Below are positions 51,520-60,893 of a stretch of DNA of 64,000 bases, piece after piece. Positions within the stretch are counted from its first letter, which is position 1. Each line of letters starts with the position of its first letter. Source of the stretch: Peptostreptococcus canis (GTDB taxonomy: Bacteria > Bacillota > Clostridia > Peptostreptococcales > Peptostreptococcaceae); the NCBI RefSeq assembly GCF_014229965.1, contig NZ_JABGBW010000001.1, positions 597,844 to 661,843 on the forward strand, given 5' to 3'. Below the pieces are notes generated by a model. The model was not told where the DNA came from. It searched no databases and worked only from the letters and a program-made list of their open reading frames with translations. The translations under genes and the position numbers were made by a program.

Positions 51520-53577
51520 ATGTATAGTGTACTAAATGAAAATATTCAATATGTAAAAGGAGTTGGTCCAAAGAAAGCTGATAAAATGGCTAAATTAGGA
51601 ATATTTACAATTGAAGATGCACTTTTATATTTTCCCAGACAATTTGAGGATAGAAGTGTAGAAAAAGAAATTCTATACTTAGAAGAAGGAGAGAAGGTTG
51701 CTGTAAAGGGAAAAATAGAAAAGATACAAAACAAAAAAATAAGAAAATTGGATATTACTGAATTTGTTATAGATGACGGAACAGGAACAGTAAAATTGAT
51801 TTTTTTCAACAAATCTTATTTAAAAAATACTTTTAGAATAGGAGATATAGTTAAGGTTTTTGGAGCTGTAAAAATTGATAAGTTTGGTAATATAGAAATG
51901 AATAACTGTGAAATAGAGTATGAAAAAACATCCAAAAATATAGGAATTATTGTTCCCGTATATCCTCTTATAAATGGTGTAAACAATAAGGAAGTTATGG
52001 GGGTAATTAGAAATATATTTGATACTTCGGAAGTTGTGATTGAAGAATATATGCCAGAAAGGATTATCAAAGAGCATGGGTTATGCGATATTAATTTTGC
52101 AATAAGAAACATGCATTTTCCGGTGAAAAAAAATAATGTAAAAATAGCCATGTATAGATTGATTTTTGAAGAATTGCTTTTTATGCAGTTGGGTTTATTT
52201 TCTATAAAAGGCGGAAATAAAATATCAAAAGGAATATCATTTGAGAAGAAAAAAGATTTGTATGAAATAGAAAAAAGGTTACCTTTTAGATTGACCAAGG
52301 CTCAAAAAAAAGCCTATCAGGAAATATTAAATGATATGTCTTCCCGTAAAGTGATGAATAGATTAATACAAGGAGATGTTGGTAGCGGAAAGACAGTAAT
52401 TGCACAATTGGCTCTTGCAAATGCAGTTTTAAATGGATATCAAGGTGCCTATATGGCTCCAACAGAAATATTGGCAAAACAACATTATGAAAGTTTTATT
52501 TCCTTTTTCAAAGGAACAGATATGAGAGTATCACTATTGACCGGTAGTACGACTAAAAAAAATTCAAAAGATATTCTTGAAAAATTGAAAAAAGGTGATA
52601 TTGATATAATTATTGGAACTCATGCACTACTGGAAGATAAAGTTGAATTTAATAATTTGGGCTTAGTTATAACGGATGAACAACATAGATTTGGTGTCAG
52701 ACAGAGGGCAAAACTCACAACCAAATCAATTTCACCTGATGTACTGGTTATGACTGCTACTCCCATTCCAAGAACTTTGGCATTAATATTATATGGAGAT
52801 TTGGATATTTCCGTGATTGATGAATTACCGCCTGGAAGAAAGCTTATAGAAACAATTTCTATTCAAAAGAAAAATAGAGAGAATTTATATAGAAATAATA
52901 TAAGGAAAGAAATCGAAAAAGGTCACCAAGTTTATGTAGTATGTCCATTAGTCGAAGAAAGTGAAGTTCTTGATGTACAGTCTGCAACAGAAGTTTACGA
53001 AGAATTGCAAAGAATATATTTTTCTGATTTAAAAGTTGGGTTGTTGCATGGAAAAATGAAAGCTAGTGAAAAAGATAATATAATGGATAAATTTAAAAAT
53101 CATGAGATTGATATTTTAGTTTCTACGACAGTAATAGAAGTAGGTGTAAATATACCTAATGCAACAGTAATGATTATTGAAAATGCAGAGAGATTTGGAT
53201 TGGCACAACTTCACCAATTAAGAGGAAGAGTCGGTAGAGGAAGTAGTAAATCATTTTGTATATTGATATATGATTCAAAAAGTGATGTATGCAGAAAGAG
53301 AATGAGCATAATGGAAGAGTCTAATGATGGATTTAAAATATCCGAAAAAGATCTTGAAATAAGAGGTCCTGGAGATTTTTTTGGAACAAGACAACATGGT
53401 TTGCCGGAGTTAAAAGTAGCCAATTTATTTAAGCATATAAAAATATTAAAAATAGCTCAAGCAGAAGCGAGAAAAATTTATGCGGTGGATCCAGGGTTAT
53501 TATTAGATGAAAACTCTGGAGTAAGGAAAAAAGTTGAGTATATGTTTAGGAATATAGGAGATAACATATCTTTGTAG
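51520..53577 (+). CDS. recG: ATP-dependent DNA helicase RecG
   Basis: A 685-residue branched-DNA helicase that reverses stalled forks. The N-terminal wedge/OB domain (VKGVGPKKADKMAKLGI, FPRQFEDRS) is followed by helicase domain 1 with LIQGDVGSGKTVIAQL (Walker A ~residue 290) and DEQHRFGVRQR, and domain 2 with TTVIEVGVNIPNAT and QLRGRVGRG. The TRG-like C-terminal region RGPGDFFGTRQHG is present. Length is standard. Confidence 0.96.
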   Translation: MYSVLNENIQYVKGVGPKKADKMAKLGIFTIEDALLYFPRQFEDRSVEKEILYLEEGEKVAVKGKIEKIQNKKIRKLDITEFVIDDGTGTVKLIFFNKSYLKNTFRIGDIVKVFGAVKIDKFGNIEMNNCEIEYEKTSKNIGIIVPVYPLINGVNNKEVMGVIRNIFDTSEVVIEEYMPERIIKEHGLCDINFAIRNMHFPVKKNNVKIAMYRLIFEELLFMQLGLFSIKGGNKISKGISFEKKKDLYEIEKRLPFRLTKAQKKAYQEILNDMSSRKVMNRLIQGDVGSGKTVIAQLALANAVLNGYQGAYMAPTEILAKQHYESFISFFKGTDMRVSLLTGSTTKKNSKDILEKLKKGDIDIIIGTHALLEDKVEFNNLGLVITDEQHRFGVRQRAKLTTKSISPDVLVMTATPIPRTLALILYGDLDISVIDELPPGRKLIETISIQKKNRENLYRNNIRKEIEKGHQVYVVCPLVEESEVLDVQSATEVYEELQRIYFSDLKVGLLHGKMKASEKDNIMDKFKNHEIDILVSTTVIEVGVNIPNATVMIIENAERFGLAQLHQLRGRVGRGSSKSFCILIYDSKSDVCRKRMSIMEESNDGFKISEKDLEIRGPGDFFGTRQHGLPELKVANLFKHIKILKIAQAEARKIYAVDPGLLLDENSGVRKKVEYMFRNIGDNISL

Positions 53578-53661
53578 TATTTCTAAGAATTATAATATTT
53601 TTCTTTAGAAATGTATTATAATATGATAGAATAGAATTGAATAATAAAAGGAGGTCCTTTT

Positions 53662-54222
53662 ATGAGAGTTATTTCGGGAATTGCCAGAGGATTAAAACTT
53701 AATTCTCCGGTAAATGATGATGTCAGACCGACTACTGATAGAGTAAAGGAATCTATGTTTAATATTATTGCCAGCAGAATATACGATAGTAGTGTTTTAG
53801 ACTTATTTTCAGGCAGTGGTGCATTGGGAATAGAGTGTATTTCCAGAGGTTCTAAATATGTGTATTTTTGTGACAATAATGAGAATAGTATAAAAGTTAT
53901 AAAGAGTAATTTGGAAAAGGCTAGGTTTTATGATAACTACGAAATAATGAAGGATGACTTTAGAAATATTATTAAAATACTTTCAAATAAGAATGAGAAG
54001 TTTGACATTATATTTGTAGATCCACCTTACTATGAGGGATTATTTGATGAAGTTATTTCCATGATAATTAATAAAAAAATTCTAGAAGATGATGGTTTAA
54101 TTGTAGTTGAACATGATTCAAATATAATAATGAAAGAATATGATGGCATTTATAAAATTAAAGAAAAAAAATATGGAATGACGAAGTTGACATTCTATAG
54201 CTTGGAGGAAAATTATGAATAA
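53662..54222 (+). CDS. rsmD: 16S rRNA m2G966 methyltransferase
   Basis: A 186-residue SAM methyltransferase: RVISGIARGLKL, RPTTDRVKESMFNII, LDLFSGSGALGIE (motif I) and FVDPPY (motif IV, N6/N2-type). It overlaps coaD by 8 nt; the rsmD-coaD pair is widely conserved. AGGAGG precedes the ATG. Confidence 0.95.
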   Translation: MRVISGIARGLKLNSPVNDDVRPTTDRVKESMFNIIASRIYDSSVLDLFSGSGALGIECISRGSKYVYFCDNNENSIKVIKSNLEKARFYDNYEIMKDDFRNIIKILSNKNEKFDIIFVDPPYYEGLFDEVISMIINKKILEDDGLIVVEHDSNIIMKEYDGIYKIKEKKYGMTKLTFYSLEENYE

Positions 54223-54715
54223 ACCTGTTAAAGCAATTTTTGCAGGAAGTTTTGATCCAATTACAAATGGACATATCGATATTATTGAGAGATCGGCAAG
54301 ATTGTTTAATGAATTGAAAATAGGAGTGCTGATTAATCCAAATAAAAAAAGTCTTTTTACTATTGAAAAAAGATTAGAATTGATAAAAGATTCGACTTCT
54401 CATATAGAAAATGTGGAAGTAATATATTTTGAAGGATTATTGATAGATTATTGTATAAAAAATGATATTTCTGTACTGGTAAGAGGTGTACGTTCTTCAG
54501 CTGATGTAGACTATGAACTTCAAATGGCACATATGAATAAAGAATTAGAGGATAGTATAGAAACAGTAATACTTCCTACTAATACAAAATATTCTTTTAT
54601 AAGTTCATCATTAATAAAAGAAGTACTAAGTTTTGATGCAAATATTGAAAATTTGGTTCCAAAATGTGTATTAGAAGAATTAAAAAAGAAAAAAATGCAA
54701 ATTAAGGAAAAATAA
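54215..54715 (+). CDS. coaD: Phosphopantetheine adenylyltransferase
   Basis: A 166-residue nucleotidyltransferase for the penultimate step of CoA synthesis. GSFDPITNGHIDII holds the TxGH motif; VRGVRSSADVDYELQMA and YSFISSSLIKEV (ISSSxxRE-like) complete the active site. GGAGG at the rsmD end is its ribosome site. Together with coaBC (31068) most of the late CoA pathway is encoded here. Confidence 0.96.
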   Translation: MNKPVKAIFAGSFDPITNGHIDIIERSARLFNELKIGVLINPNKKSLFTIEKRLELIKDSTSHIENVEVIYFEGLLIDYCIKNDISVLVRGVRSSADVDYELQMAHMNKELEDSIETVILPTNTKYSFISSSLIKEVLSFDANIENLVPKCVLEELKKKKMQIKEK

Positions 54716-54889
54716 ATCATACTGATAATATAATATTAATTGATAGCGTAATATATGTAATAATATTATACTATTGTAGAAAAATCTAGTTGATATATAG
54801 AAGATTAGAGATTATTTATATAATCTTATGTTAGACTATAGTTCAATAAAAATTTGGAATAGAAAATAAATAATTAGTTGGAGGTTAAA

Positions 54890-55438
54890 ATGAGTGATAA
54901 CATAAAAGTAATCGAAATATTAAGCGAAATGGAAGAAATTCTTGAAGAAGCAAGTGGTTTTCCGCTTTCAAAAAAAGTAGGTGTTGATAAGGATGAATTT
55001 TTAGATTTAATCCATGAGTTAAGAGAGGCACTTCCTTTTGAATTAGAGAAAGCTTTAAAAATTATTAATGAAGAAAACGTAATTTTAGAATCGGCTAGAA
55101 ATGATGCAAACTTTATACTTGAAGATGCAAAAAAAGAAAGAGAACAGAAAGTAAAAGAATGCAATGATGAAATAATAATCAAAAATAAACAAGTAGATTC
55201 TGAAATAGAAAATATGATGAAAGAAGCCACTATAAGGGCTGAAGAATTGGTATCTGATAGTAAGGTTATTAAAGAGGCAAAGGCCAAAGCTGAAAAGATG
55301 ATAAAAGAAGCGACAAACTATTCAAGAGATTTAAGAGAAGGTGCCAAAGGCTATTCAATCGAACAACTTGAAATAGTTGAAGCTACTTTGGCAGATATTC
55401 TTGATGAAGTGAGAACGAATAAATCTCAATTAAAGTAA
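54890..55438 (+). CDS. Coiled-coil protein, DivIVA/ATP-synthase-b-like
   Basis: A 182-residue acidic-basic helical protein. Residues ~1-60 (VIEILSEMEEILEEASGFPL) form a conserved head, and ~60-170 is a long charged coiled coil (AKAKAEKMIKEATNYSRDL). There is no membrane helix. Such proteins recur between coaD and tmcAL in Clostridia and are variously annotated as ATPase or DivIVA-related; function is unknown. An ATG at 54878 is in frame, but GGAGG lies 5 nt before ATG 54890. It is 13 nt upstream of tmcAL. Confidence 0.7.
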   Translation: MSDNIKVIEILSEMEEILEEASGFPLSKKVGVDKDEFLDLIHELREALPFELEKALKIINEENVILESARNDANFILEDAKKEREQKVKECNDEIIIKNKQVDSEIENMMKEATIRAEELVSDSKVIKEAKAKAEKMIKEATNYSRDLREGAKGYSIEQLEIVEATLADILDEVRTNKSQLK

Positions 55439-55451
55439 AGAAGGTAGAATA

Positions 55452-56759
55452 ATGAAAATAGGTGGCATTATTGCAGAATATAATCCATTTCATAACGGAC
55501 ATAAATATCAGATAAAAGAATTTAAAGAAAGATACAATATAACTCATTTAGTAGTTGCTATGAGTGGTAATTTCATACAAAGAGGGGGTCCGGCTATAAT
55601 AGATAAATTTACCAGAGCAAATATGGCTGTTGAAAATGGTGTTGATCTTGTTATAGAAATACCTGCGTATATGGCTACTCAAACAGCGGAAATATATGCC
55701 AGAGGAGGAATACTTGCTTTAAACTCATTAAAATGTGTTGATTTGTTATGCTTTGGTTCAGAAGAAGGAAATATAAAAAAAATACATGAAGCAGCAAGTG
55801 TTGCTATTGGTAAAAAAGGTGATTTTGAAGAGTCTATCTGCAACTATTTAAATGCAGGAGACTCTTTTCCTGTTGCAAGAGAAAAGGCTATATTGGATAA
55901 TTTAAGAAAAAAAAATGAAAATGTAGATAATAAGGAAAGTCTTGAAAAAAGTGATGAAGAAGAATTTTTAAGAAAACCCAATAATATTTTAGGTATAGAA
56001 TATATAAAAGAGTTAATAAGACTAGATTCGAATATAAAACCGGTGACTATAAAAAGACTGGGAAGCGAACATAAAAATGAATTTTTAGATGCAAAAATAA
56101 GTTCCGCGACATCCATAAGGAAAGTTATAGAAAGTAATTTATATAACGGTGATTTAGGTATATGTAATATCCAAAATCATATGCCATATTCATCGTACAA
56201 GTTACTGGGAAAATATATTAATGAGGGTTACAATCCCATTTTTGATGAAAGTTTTTATTCTGAAATCTGTATGGAGGTTATAAGATCGGAAGAAAATTTA
56301 GAAGAATATTTTGAAGTAAAAGATGGACTTGAAAAGTCCATAAGAGCAAAAATATCGACATCCGATAGCTTAGAAGATGCAGTAAATCATATTTCTACAA
56401 AAGCATATACAAAAGCTAAAGTAAGAAGATGTTTATTCAATATTTTATTAGGTATACGAAAAAGTGATATTGAAAGTATAAAAGAAATTTATAGTTTGCC
56501 ATATATAAGGGTGTTAGGGTTTAATGATAGAGGTAAGGAAATTCTCAAAAAGGTAAAAAAAGATATGTCTGAGGTGATTATCGGACCGGCAAAATCCAAA
56601 AAAGGCACTGAATATAATAAAAATATCCTGTATAAGTTAATGCTTGATTTTGATTTAAGAAGTTCAAATATTTACTATCAAAAAGCATGTATGAATAATA
56701 GAAAACTTTTGAATAAAGGCGAAATAGATTACATAATAATGCATAGATTATTTAAGTAA
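55452..56759 (+). CDS. tmcAL: tRNA(Met) cytidine acetate ligase TmcAL
   Basis: A 435-residue nucleotidyltransferase-like enzyme (formerly YlbM). The N-terminal GGIIAEYNPFHNGHKYQI has the HxGH motif; AMSGNFIQRGGPAIIDKFTRA and GSEEGNI follow, and SSATSIRKVIES resembles ISSTxIR. In B. subtilis it uses acetate and ATP to make ac4C34 on elongator tRNA-Met. It sits 75 nt upstream of acetate kinase, so both enzymes act on the acetate pool. AAGGTAG precedes the ATG. Confidence 0.93.
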   Translation: MKIGGIIAEYNPFHNGHKYQIKEFKERYNITHLVVAMSGNFIQRGGPAIIDKFTRANMAVENGVDLVIEIPAYMATQTAEIYARGGILALNSLKCVDLLCFGSEEGNIKKIHEAASVAIGKKGDFEESICNYLNAGDSFPVAREKAILDNLRKKNENVDNKESLEKSDEEEFLRKPNNILGIEYIKELIRLDSNIKPVTIKRLGSEHKNEFLDAKISSATSIRKVIESNLYNGDLGICNIQNHMPYSSYKLLGKYINEGYNPIFDESFYSEICMEVIRSEENLEEYFEVKDGLEKSIRAKISTSDSLEDAVNHISTKAYTKAKVRRCLFNILLGIRKSDIESIKEIYSLPYIRVLGFNDRGKEILKKVKKDMSEVIIGPAKSKKGTEYNKNILYKLMLDFDLRSSNIYYQKACMNNRKLLNKGEIDYIIMHRLFK

Positions 56760-56834
56760 ACTATATACTTTTTTTATGAAAAGTGATATATTAACAGTGG
56801 ATAATATAATTAAAATAACGGAGGTAATTAATTA

Positions 56835-58031
56835 ATGAAAGTTTTAGTATTAAATTGCGGTAGTTCGTCATTAAAATATCAATTAATAGATATGAATAAT
56901 GAATCAGTACTTTGTAAAGGACTTGTTGAGAGAATTGGAATAGAAGGCTCTATTTTAAAACATGAAAAAGATGGTCTAGAAGGAAAATATATAGTTGAAC
57001 AGCCTATGAAAGATCATAAGGATGCTATAAATCATGTATTGACTGCAGTTATTCATCCAGAAGTTGGAGCAGTAAAAGAGATGAAAGAGATTGACGCTGT
57101 AGGTCATAGAATAGTTCACGGTGGAGAGAAATTTGCTTCTTCAGCATTATTAACAGATGAAGTGATTAATGTAATAAATGAATGTGTAGAATTAGCTCCT
57201 CTTCATAATCCTGCAAATTTAATGGGAGTTGAAGCTTGTAAAGCTATATTGCCGGATGTGCCACAAGTTGGTGTATTTGATACTGCATTTCATCAAACTA
57301 TGCCCCAAAAGTCATTTCTATATGGTCTACCATATGAATTGTATACAAAATATGGAGTAAGAAGATATGGATTCCATGGTACAAGTCATATGTACGTATC
57401 TGAAAGAGCTGCAGAAATGATAGGAAAGCCTATTGAAGAATTAAAAATAATAACTTGCCATTTGGGAAATGGTGCATCGATTTCGGCGGTTGATAGTGGG
57501 AAGTGCATAGATACCAGTATGGGACTTACTCCATTGGAAGGTCTAATCATGGGAACAAGATGTGGTGATATAGATCCTGCTATTGTGCCTTTTATTATGA
57601 AAAAAAAAGGTTTAGACATAGATGGTATTGATAAACTGATGAACAAGCAATCAGGCGTGTATGGAATGACTGGAATATCTTCAGATTTTAGAGATATAGA
57701 AGATGCTGCTAAAGATGGAAATGAGTTGGCGAAGGTTGCTTTAGAAGCATATGCTCATAAAGTTAAAAAATATATAGGTGCTTATACATCAATAATGAAT
57801 GGTGTTGATGCAATAGTGTTCACAGCCGGACTTGGAGAAAATGGTATCAGTATGAGAGAGATGATTTGTAAAGATATGGATTTCTTTGGTGTGAAACTGT
57901 CTTCGGAAAAAAATAATGTAAGAGGTAAGGAAACTGTCATATCTTCTGATGATTCTAGAGTTAAGGTGTTATTAATACCTACAAATGAAGAATTAATGAT
58001 AGCCAGGGATACATTAAAATTAGCTAAATAA
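56835..58031 (+). CDS. ackA: Acetate kinase
   Basis: A 398-residue ASKHA-family kinase converting acetyl phosphate and ADP to acetate and [50 protein letters not shown], and FTAGLGENG are all intact. It yields ATP in acetogenic fermentation. The pta partner is not in this window. Order ackA-yceD-rpmF-plsX is conserved in Firmicutes. CGGAGG precedes the ATG. Confidence 0.97.
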   Translation: MKVLVLNCGSSSLKYQLIDMNNESVLCKGLVERIGIEGSILKHEKDGLEGKYIVEQPMKDHKDAINHVLTAVIHPEVGAVKEMKEIDAVGHRIVHGGEKFASSALLTDEVINVINECVELAPLHNPANLMGVEACKAILPDVPQVGVFDTAFHQTMPQKSFLYGLPYELYTKYGVRRYGFHGTSHMYVSERAAEMIGKPIEELKIITCHLGNGASISAVDSGKCIDTSMGLTPLEGLIMGTRCGDIDPAIVPFIMKKKGLDIDGIDKLMNKQSGVYGMTGISSDFRDIEDAAKDGNELAKVALEAYAHKVKKYIGAYTSIMNGVDAIVFTAGLGENGISMREMICKDMDFFGVKLSSEKNNVRGKETVISSDDSRVKVLLIPTNEELMIARDTLKLAK

Positions 58032-58055
58032 TTTACGTTGGTAAGGTAAAATAAC

Positions 58056-58084
58056 TTGACAAAAATATTTTATATATGTATAAT
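58056..58084 (+). promoter_or_regulatory. Consensus promoter of yceD-rpmF
   Basis: TTGACA (58056-58061), a 17-nt spacer and TATAAT (58079-58084): perfect consensus. The predicted start near 58091 lies after the in-frame ATG at 58076, confirming translation from 58115. Confidence 0.9.
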
Positions 58085-58114
58085 AGACAAGTAATGTTTT
58101 TAGGGGTGAGGACT

Positions 58115-58633
58115 ATGAAATTAAATGTAGATTCATTAGTCAATAAAGAAAGAGAATTTATTGACTTTGATTTGATTGACGAAGTTTCAAATATTGAATT
58201 TTCAGGGATAGATTATAGTTTGAAATCACCTGTACACATATCGGGAAGAATATTGAGAACAGGCGTAAACTATAAATTGAAAGCTAGTGTAGATTTTGTT
58301 TTGGCAGGAAATTGTAGTAGATGTCTAGTTGATGTGGATATACCGATAGAGTATAATATTGATGCTTATTTAATGAGAGAAGAATACGATGAGGGCGATT
58401 ATGAAGACTGTGATGTTTTTAGTATCAAAGGTTCTACAATAGACTTGTTGAATCTTATAGATAGTACATTGAGTTTAAATATGCCTCAGAGAGTTCTTTG
58501 TAGCGAAAATTGTAAAGGAATATGTTCGGGCTGTGGGGTAGATTTGAATTTTGAAAGTTGTAAATGCGAAGACTCCATAGATATTGATGACATTGACCCT
58601 AGATTTGCTAAGTTAAAAGAATTGTTAAAATAG
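58115..58633 (+). CDS. YceD family protein (DUF177)
   Basis: A 172-residue protein encoded directly before L32, the universal position of this family. It has the central CSRCLVDVDIPI and C-terminal CSENCKGICSGCGVDLNFESC cysteine blocks (first 20 shown), presumably binding zinc. YceD is implicated in 23S rRNA or 50S maturation. GGGGTGAGG precedes ATG 58115; ATG 58076 lies within the promoter and is rejected. Gap to rpmF is 17 nt. Confidence 0.9.
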   Translation: MKLNVDSLVNKEREFIDFDLIDEVSNIEFSGIDYSLKSPVHISGRILRTGVNYKLKASVDFVLAGNCSRCLVDVDIPIEYNIDAYLMREEYDEGDYEDCDVFSIKGSTIDLLNLIDSTLSLNMPQRVLCSENCKGICSGCGVDLNFESCKCEDSIDIDDIDPRFAKLKELLK

Positions 58634-58650
58634 AGTAAGGAGGTGTCTTC

Positions 58651-58830
58651 ATGGCAGTACCAAAGCGTAGAACATCTAAATCTAAAAAGAATATGAGAAG
58701 AGCATCTAATTCAAAGATGGTTCCAGCTGGTTTCGTTGAATGCCCACAGTGTCACGAACCAAAGTTGGCACACAGGGTTTGTCCAACTTGTGGAAGTTAT
58801 AACGGTAAAGAAGTTATATCAGTTGACTAA
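58651..58830 (+). CDS. rpmF: 50S ribosomal protein L32
   Basis: A 59-residue protein read directly from the sequence: it starts [19 protein letters not shown] and has [20 protein letters not shown], the zinc-binding four-cysteine form. TAAGGAGGTG precedes the ATG. It is cotranscribed with the YceD gene. In many Firmicutes plsX follows at once; here a ~2.2-kb insert with the 60-bp-repeat protein intervenes. Confidence 0.97.
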   Translation: MAVPKRRTSKSKKNMRRASNSKMVPAGFVECPQCHEPKLAHRVCPTCGSYNGKEVISVD

Positions 58831-59007
58831 TTAGATTTTAGAAAAAAGAGAATATTGTGTAGTAAATAGTGATTTATATTTGGAGATATGTTTTAAAATC
58901 TATATAATAGTTATTGTTATCATATTTTAATTATAAACTATCGATATTAAATATCTATGTATTTTTGTAAAATGATATCTATAAAAATCACTAAAGAAAA
59001 TTATATG

Positions 59008-59053
59008 CGACAGTATCCTACATACATAAGTTATGTTATATACTGTCGTTTAT
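59008..59053 (+). terminator. Hairpin after rpmF
   Basis: CGACAGTAT (59008-59016) and ATACTGTCG (59040-59048), then TTTATT; 178 nt after the rpmF stop. Confidence 0.6.
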
Positions 59054-59063
59054 TGGTTCTTTC

Positions 59064-59140
59064 TCAAATATCGTTGATGAGAATTAAAATCATAATTTAT
59101 GTAGTAGTATCATGTTGATTTATGGTACTACTGTTTTTTT
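59064..59140 (+). repeat. Intergenic repeat element, diverged copy 3
   Basis: Matches the first ~78 bases of the elements at 2036 and 3896. It keeps the tail TCAAATA-CGTT-GA-AATTAAAA and a 12-bp stem (59103-59114 with 59121-59132) plus seven T. Compared with copy 1, one C-G pair became T-A and a G-T became A-T; other changes keep pairing through wobbles. The 3' extension shared by copies 1 and 2 is missing. Confidence 0.8.
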
Positions 59141-59534
59141 TGGATTACACAACAGTGCAAGTTTTTAAAAGATAAGAGTCGATAATCAGCTCAACAGTGC
59201 GAATAATGTGAATTTTACTTTTTCCTAAAAATATTATATTTTCGTTTCTTTATAAAAACGAAAAGTTTGATAAAAACTTTATTTGATCTTCGTTTATTTC
59301 TTTTCTAAAGTTGAAATTAAAATCTTTTAGGAGTTTGGTATATAGGAAATTTCTTGCTTTTACCATCTGATTTATTGCCACATTTTTGCCACAATAAATC
59401 TTATTCTTTCATACAAATTCAAGATGATTTTACCTGATTTTTTATAATATAATTGAATCATAGATAAACACAAATAAATATGACAAGCGTGTATATCTAT
59501 AAAATTATTGTTATTGAAAGGACAGGTGAAAAAA

Positions 59535-60401
59535 ATGAAAAGTAGTAAAAAAATTAAGGCATTGGTAATGGCAGGTTTAATAGTAACATCAACAGGTTTG
59601 TTAGGAGGTGTTCAAATATTTGCAAATGAAATGGATAACGCAACGACATATCCGATAGAAATAAAAGATTCAAATGAAAGTTTATTAGGAATGGATAATG
59701 CGACAACATATCCAATAGAAATAAATGACTCAAATGAAAGTTTATTAGGAATGGATAATGCAATGACATATCCAATAGAAATAAATGACTCAAATGAAAG
59801 TTTATTAGGAATGGATAATGCAATGACATATCCAATAGAAATAGATGACTCAAATGAAAGTTTATTAGGAATGGATAATGCAACGACATATCCAATAGAA
59901 ATAGATGACTCAAATGAAAGTTTATTAGGAATGGATAATGCGACAACGTATCCAATAGAAATAAAAGATTCAACATCAAAGGAATTAACAAATGTTAAGA
60001 AGGATAAATTTAAGAATGAACTGAAAAGAATAGATGAGATTAATAAAATAATAAACAATGCATATAATTCTGAAATGAAAAAATCAGGTAATATAGAAAA
60101 TGAATATGAAAAATTATATAATGAAAATTTAGAGTTGTGGAGTAAGCTATATGATAATGCCACAGATGAACAATTAAAAATCGAAGATATGAATTCTTTT
60201 ATTAAATCTTCTAAAGTATTGACAGAAAAAGAGAAAACAAAATTAATAGAATCTCAAAAAAAGATTGAGAAATTAGAATCTAAGATTGAAAAAATACATT
60301 CAGAAGTAGATAAGAAATATAAAAAACTTATTGACGAGTTAGAAACATTATATGATAAAGTTTATGGAAAATTAGAAGATAAGGATGTAATTCCATACTA
60401 A
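59535..60401 (+). CDS. Secreted protein with 20-residue tandem repeats and coiled-coil C-terminus
   Basis: A 288-residue exported protein of unknown function. Residues 1-30 are a signal peptide (KSSKKIK head, hydrophobic core, cleavage near IFA). From residue ~33 come five complete and one partial copy of a 20-residue repeat, MDNATTYPIEINDSNESLLG, varying only at T/M and K/N/D positions. Residues ~155-288 are Lys/Glu-rich with heptad character (KIEKLESKIEKIHSEVDKKY), predicted helical or coiled-coil. There is no LPXTG, CWB2 or other anchor. AGGTG precedes ATG 59535; the earlier in-frame ATG at 59508 lacks a site. It interrupts rpmF-plsX. Confidence 0.85.
   Translation: MKSSKKIKALVMAGLIVTSTGLLGGVQIFANEMDNATTYPIEIKDSNESLLGMDNATTYPIEINDSNESLLGMDNAMTYPIEINDSNESLLGMDNAMTYPIEIDDSNESLLGMDNATTYPIEIDDSNESLLGMDNATTYPIEIKDSTSKELTNVKKDKFKNELKRIDEINKIINNAYNSEMKKSGNIENEYEKLYNENLELWSKLYDNATDEQLKIEDMNSFIKSSKVLTEKEKTKLIESQKKIEKLESKIEKIHSEVDKKYKKLIDELETLYDKVYGKLEDKDVIPY
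59631..59972 (+). repeat. 60-bp in-frame tandem repeats (5 full + 1 partial)
   Basis: Units start at 59631, 59691, 59751, 59811, 59871 and 59931; the last is broken off after ~42 bases. Spacing is exactly 60 bp and units differ at only a few positions, so recent expansion or conversion by slippage or recombination is likely. Confidence 0.95.
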
Positions 60402-60486
60402 AAAATATTATATGAGATTTACATTTAACTTTTCTATAATTTCAATTTTTTTTCAAACATATATTAAATATAAATAATGATATGGG

Positions 60487-60520
60487 GAAGGTGGACTGAA
60501 TTTTTTAGTTCACCTTTAAT
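60487..60520 (+). terminator. Intrinsic terminator after the repeat protein gene
   Basis: AAGGTGGACT (60488-60497) pairs with AGTTCACCTT (60507-60516) including one G-T pair, then a short T-rich end. Confidence 0.65.
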
Positions 60521-60893
60521 CTAATAGAATATTACAATATTCCTGCTTAAGGATATGTATTTTTAACTATTATATATTTGCTTTCTAATAAAGAAATTAA
60601 ATTTATTAATCTATGGACAATAATAAAAACGTATTATATAATGTATTCATAATAATAATCATAATTTATTAGTTATATAGTGTTATTCAATAAAATAAAT
60701 TTTGCACACACCTTTACAATAAAATACATGATTTTCAGAATATCCCAACATTCTGAAAGAAGAGGGACTGACTTAAAAATATAATTTTTACTTTTTATAA
60801 AAATAAAATTTATTGAAATGTATATTTTTTAAATTTATAAATCGTATAATTTTTTTTAGTTGGTCCTATTTCTATGCAATTATTTATAGTTTT

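Larger units (their letters stand above)
58831..59534. other. Intergenic region between rpmF and the repeat protein
   Basis: About 700 bases without a convincing gene. Contents in order: hairpin 59008-59048, third copy of the repeat element 59064-59140, a TTTTCGTTT/AAACGAAAA hairpin at 59239-59264, and a 9-bp inverted repeat GATTTATTG/CAATAAATC at 59369-59400 that encloses two TTGCCACA-like direct repeats. On the minus strand a ~50-codon open frame spans 59240-59410 but has no recognisable product. The mix suggests decayed mobile DNA, without proof. Confidence 0.5.

Noticed and set aside
1596-58115. Upstream ATGs at many genes (1596, 5289, 7376, 15746, 30132, 34840, 35294, 38455, 42317, 44079, 45583, 54878, 58076)
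   Set aside because: Several are part of the ribosome site itself (ATGGAGG) or lie inside the preceding gene or promoter; the downstream start has correct spacing and matches the family N-terminus.
59240-59410. Minus-strand open stretch of ~50 codons that could be a transposase or recombinase remnant
   Set aside because: No ATG with a ribosome site covers it, only a weak zinc-ribbon-like phrase appears after an assumed frameshift, and no homologous terminal repeats were identified.
59631-59972. CRISPR array
   Set aside because: The 60-bp units are contiguous without spacers and are in frame within a coding sequence; no cas genes.
59554-60163. Long minus-strand open frames (about 145 and 183 codons) opposite the 60-bp repeats
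   Set aside because: They exist because the repeat length is a multiple of three and lacks stops in those frames. They have no ribosome sites, and their products are repetitive mirror translations. The plus frame has a signal peptide and a good start.
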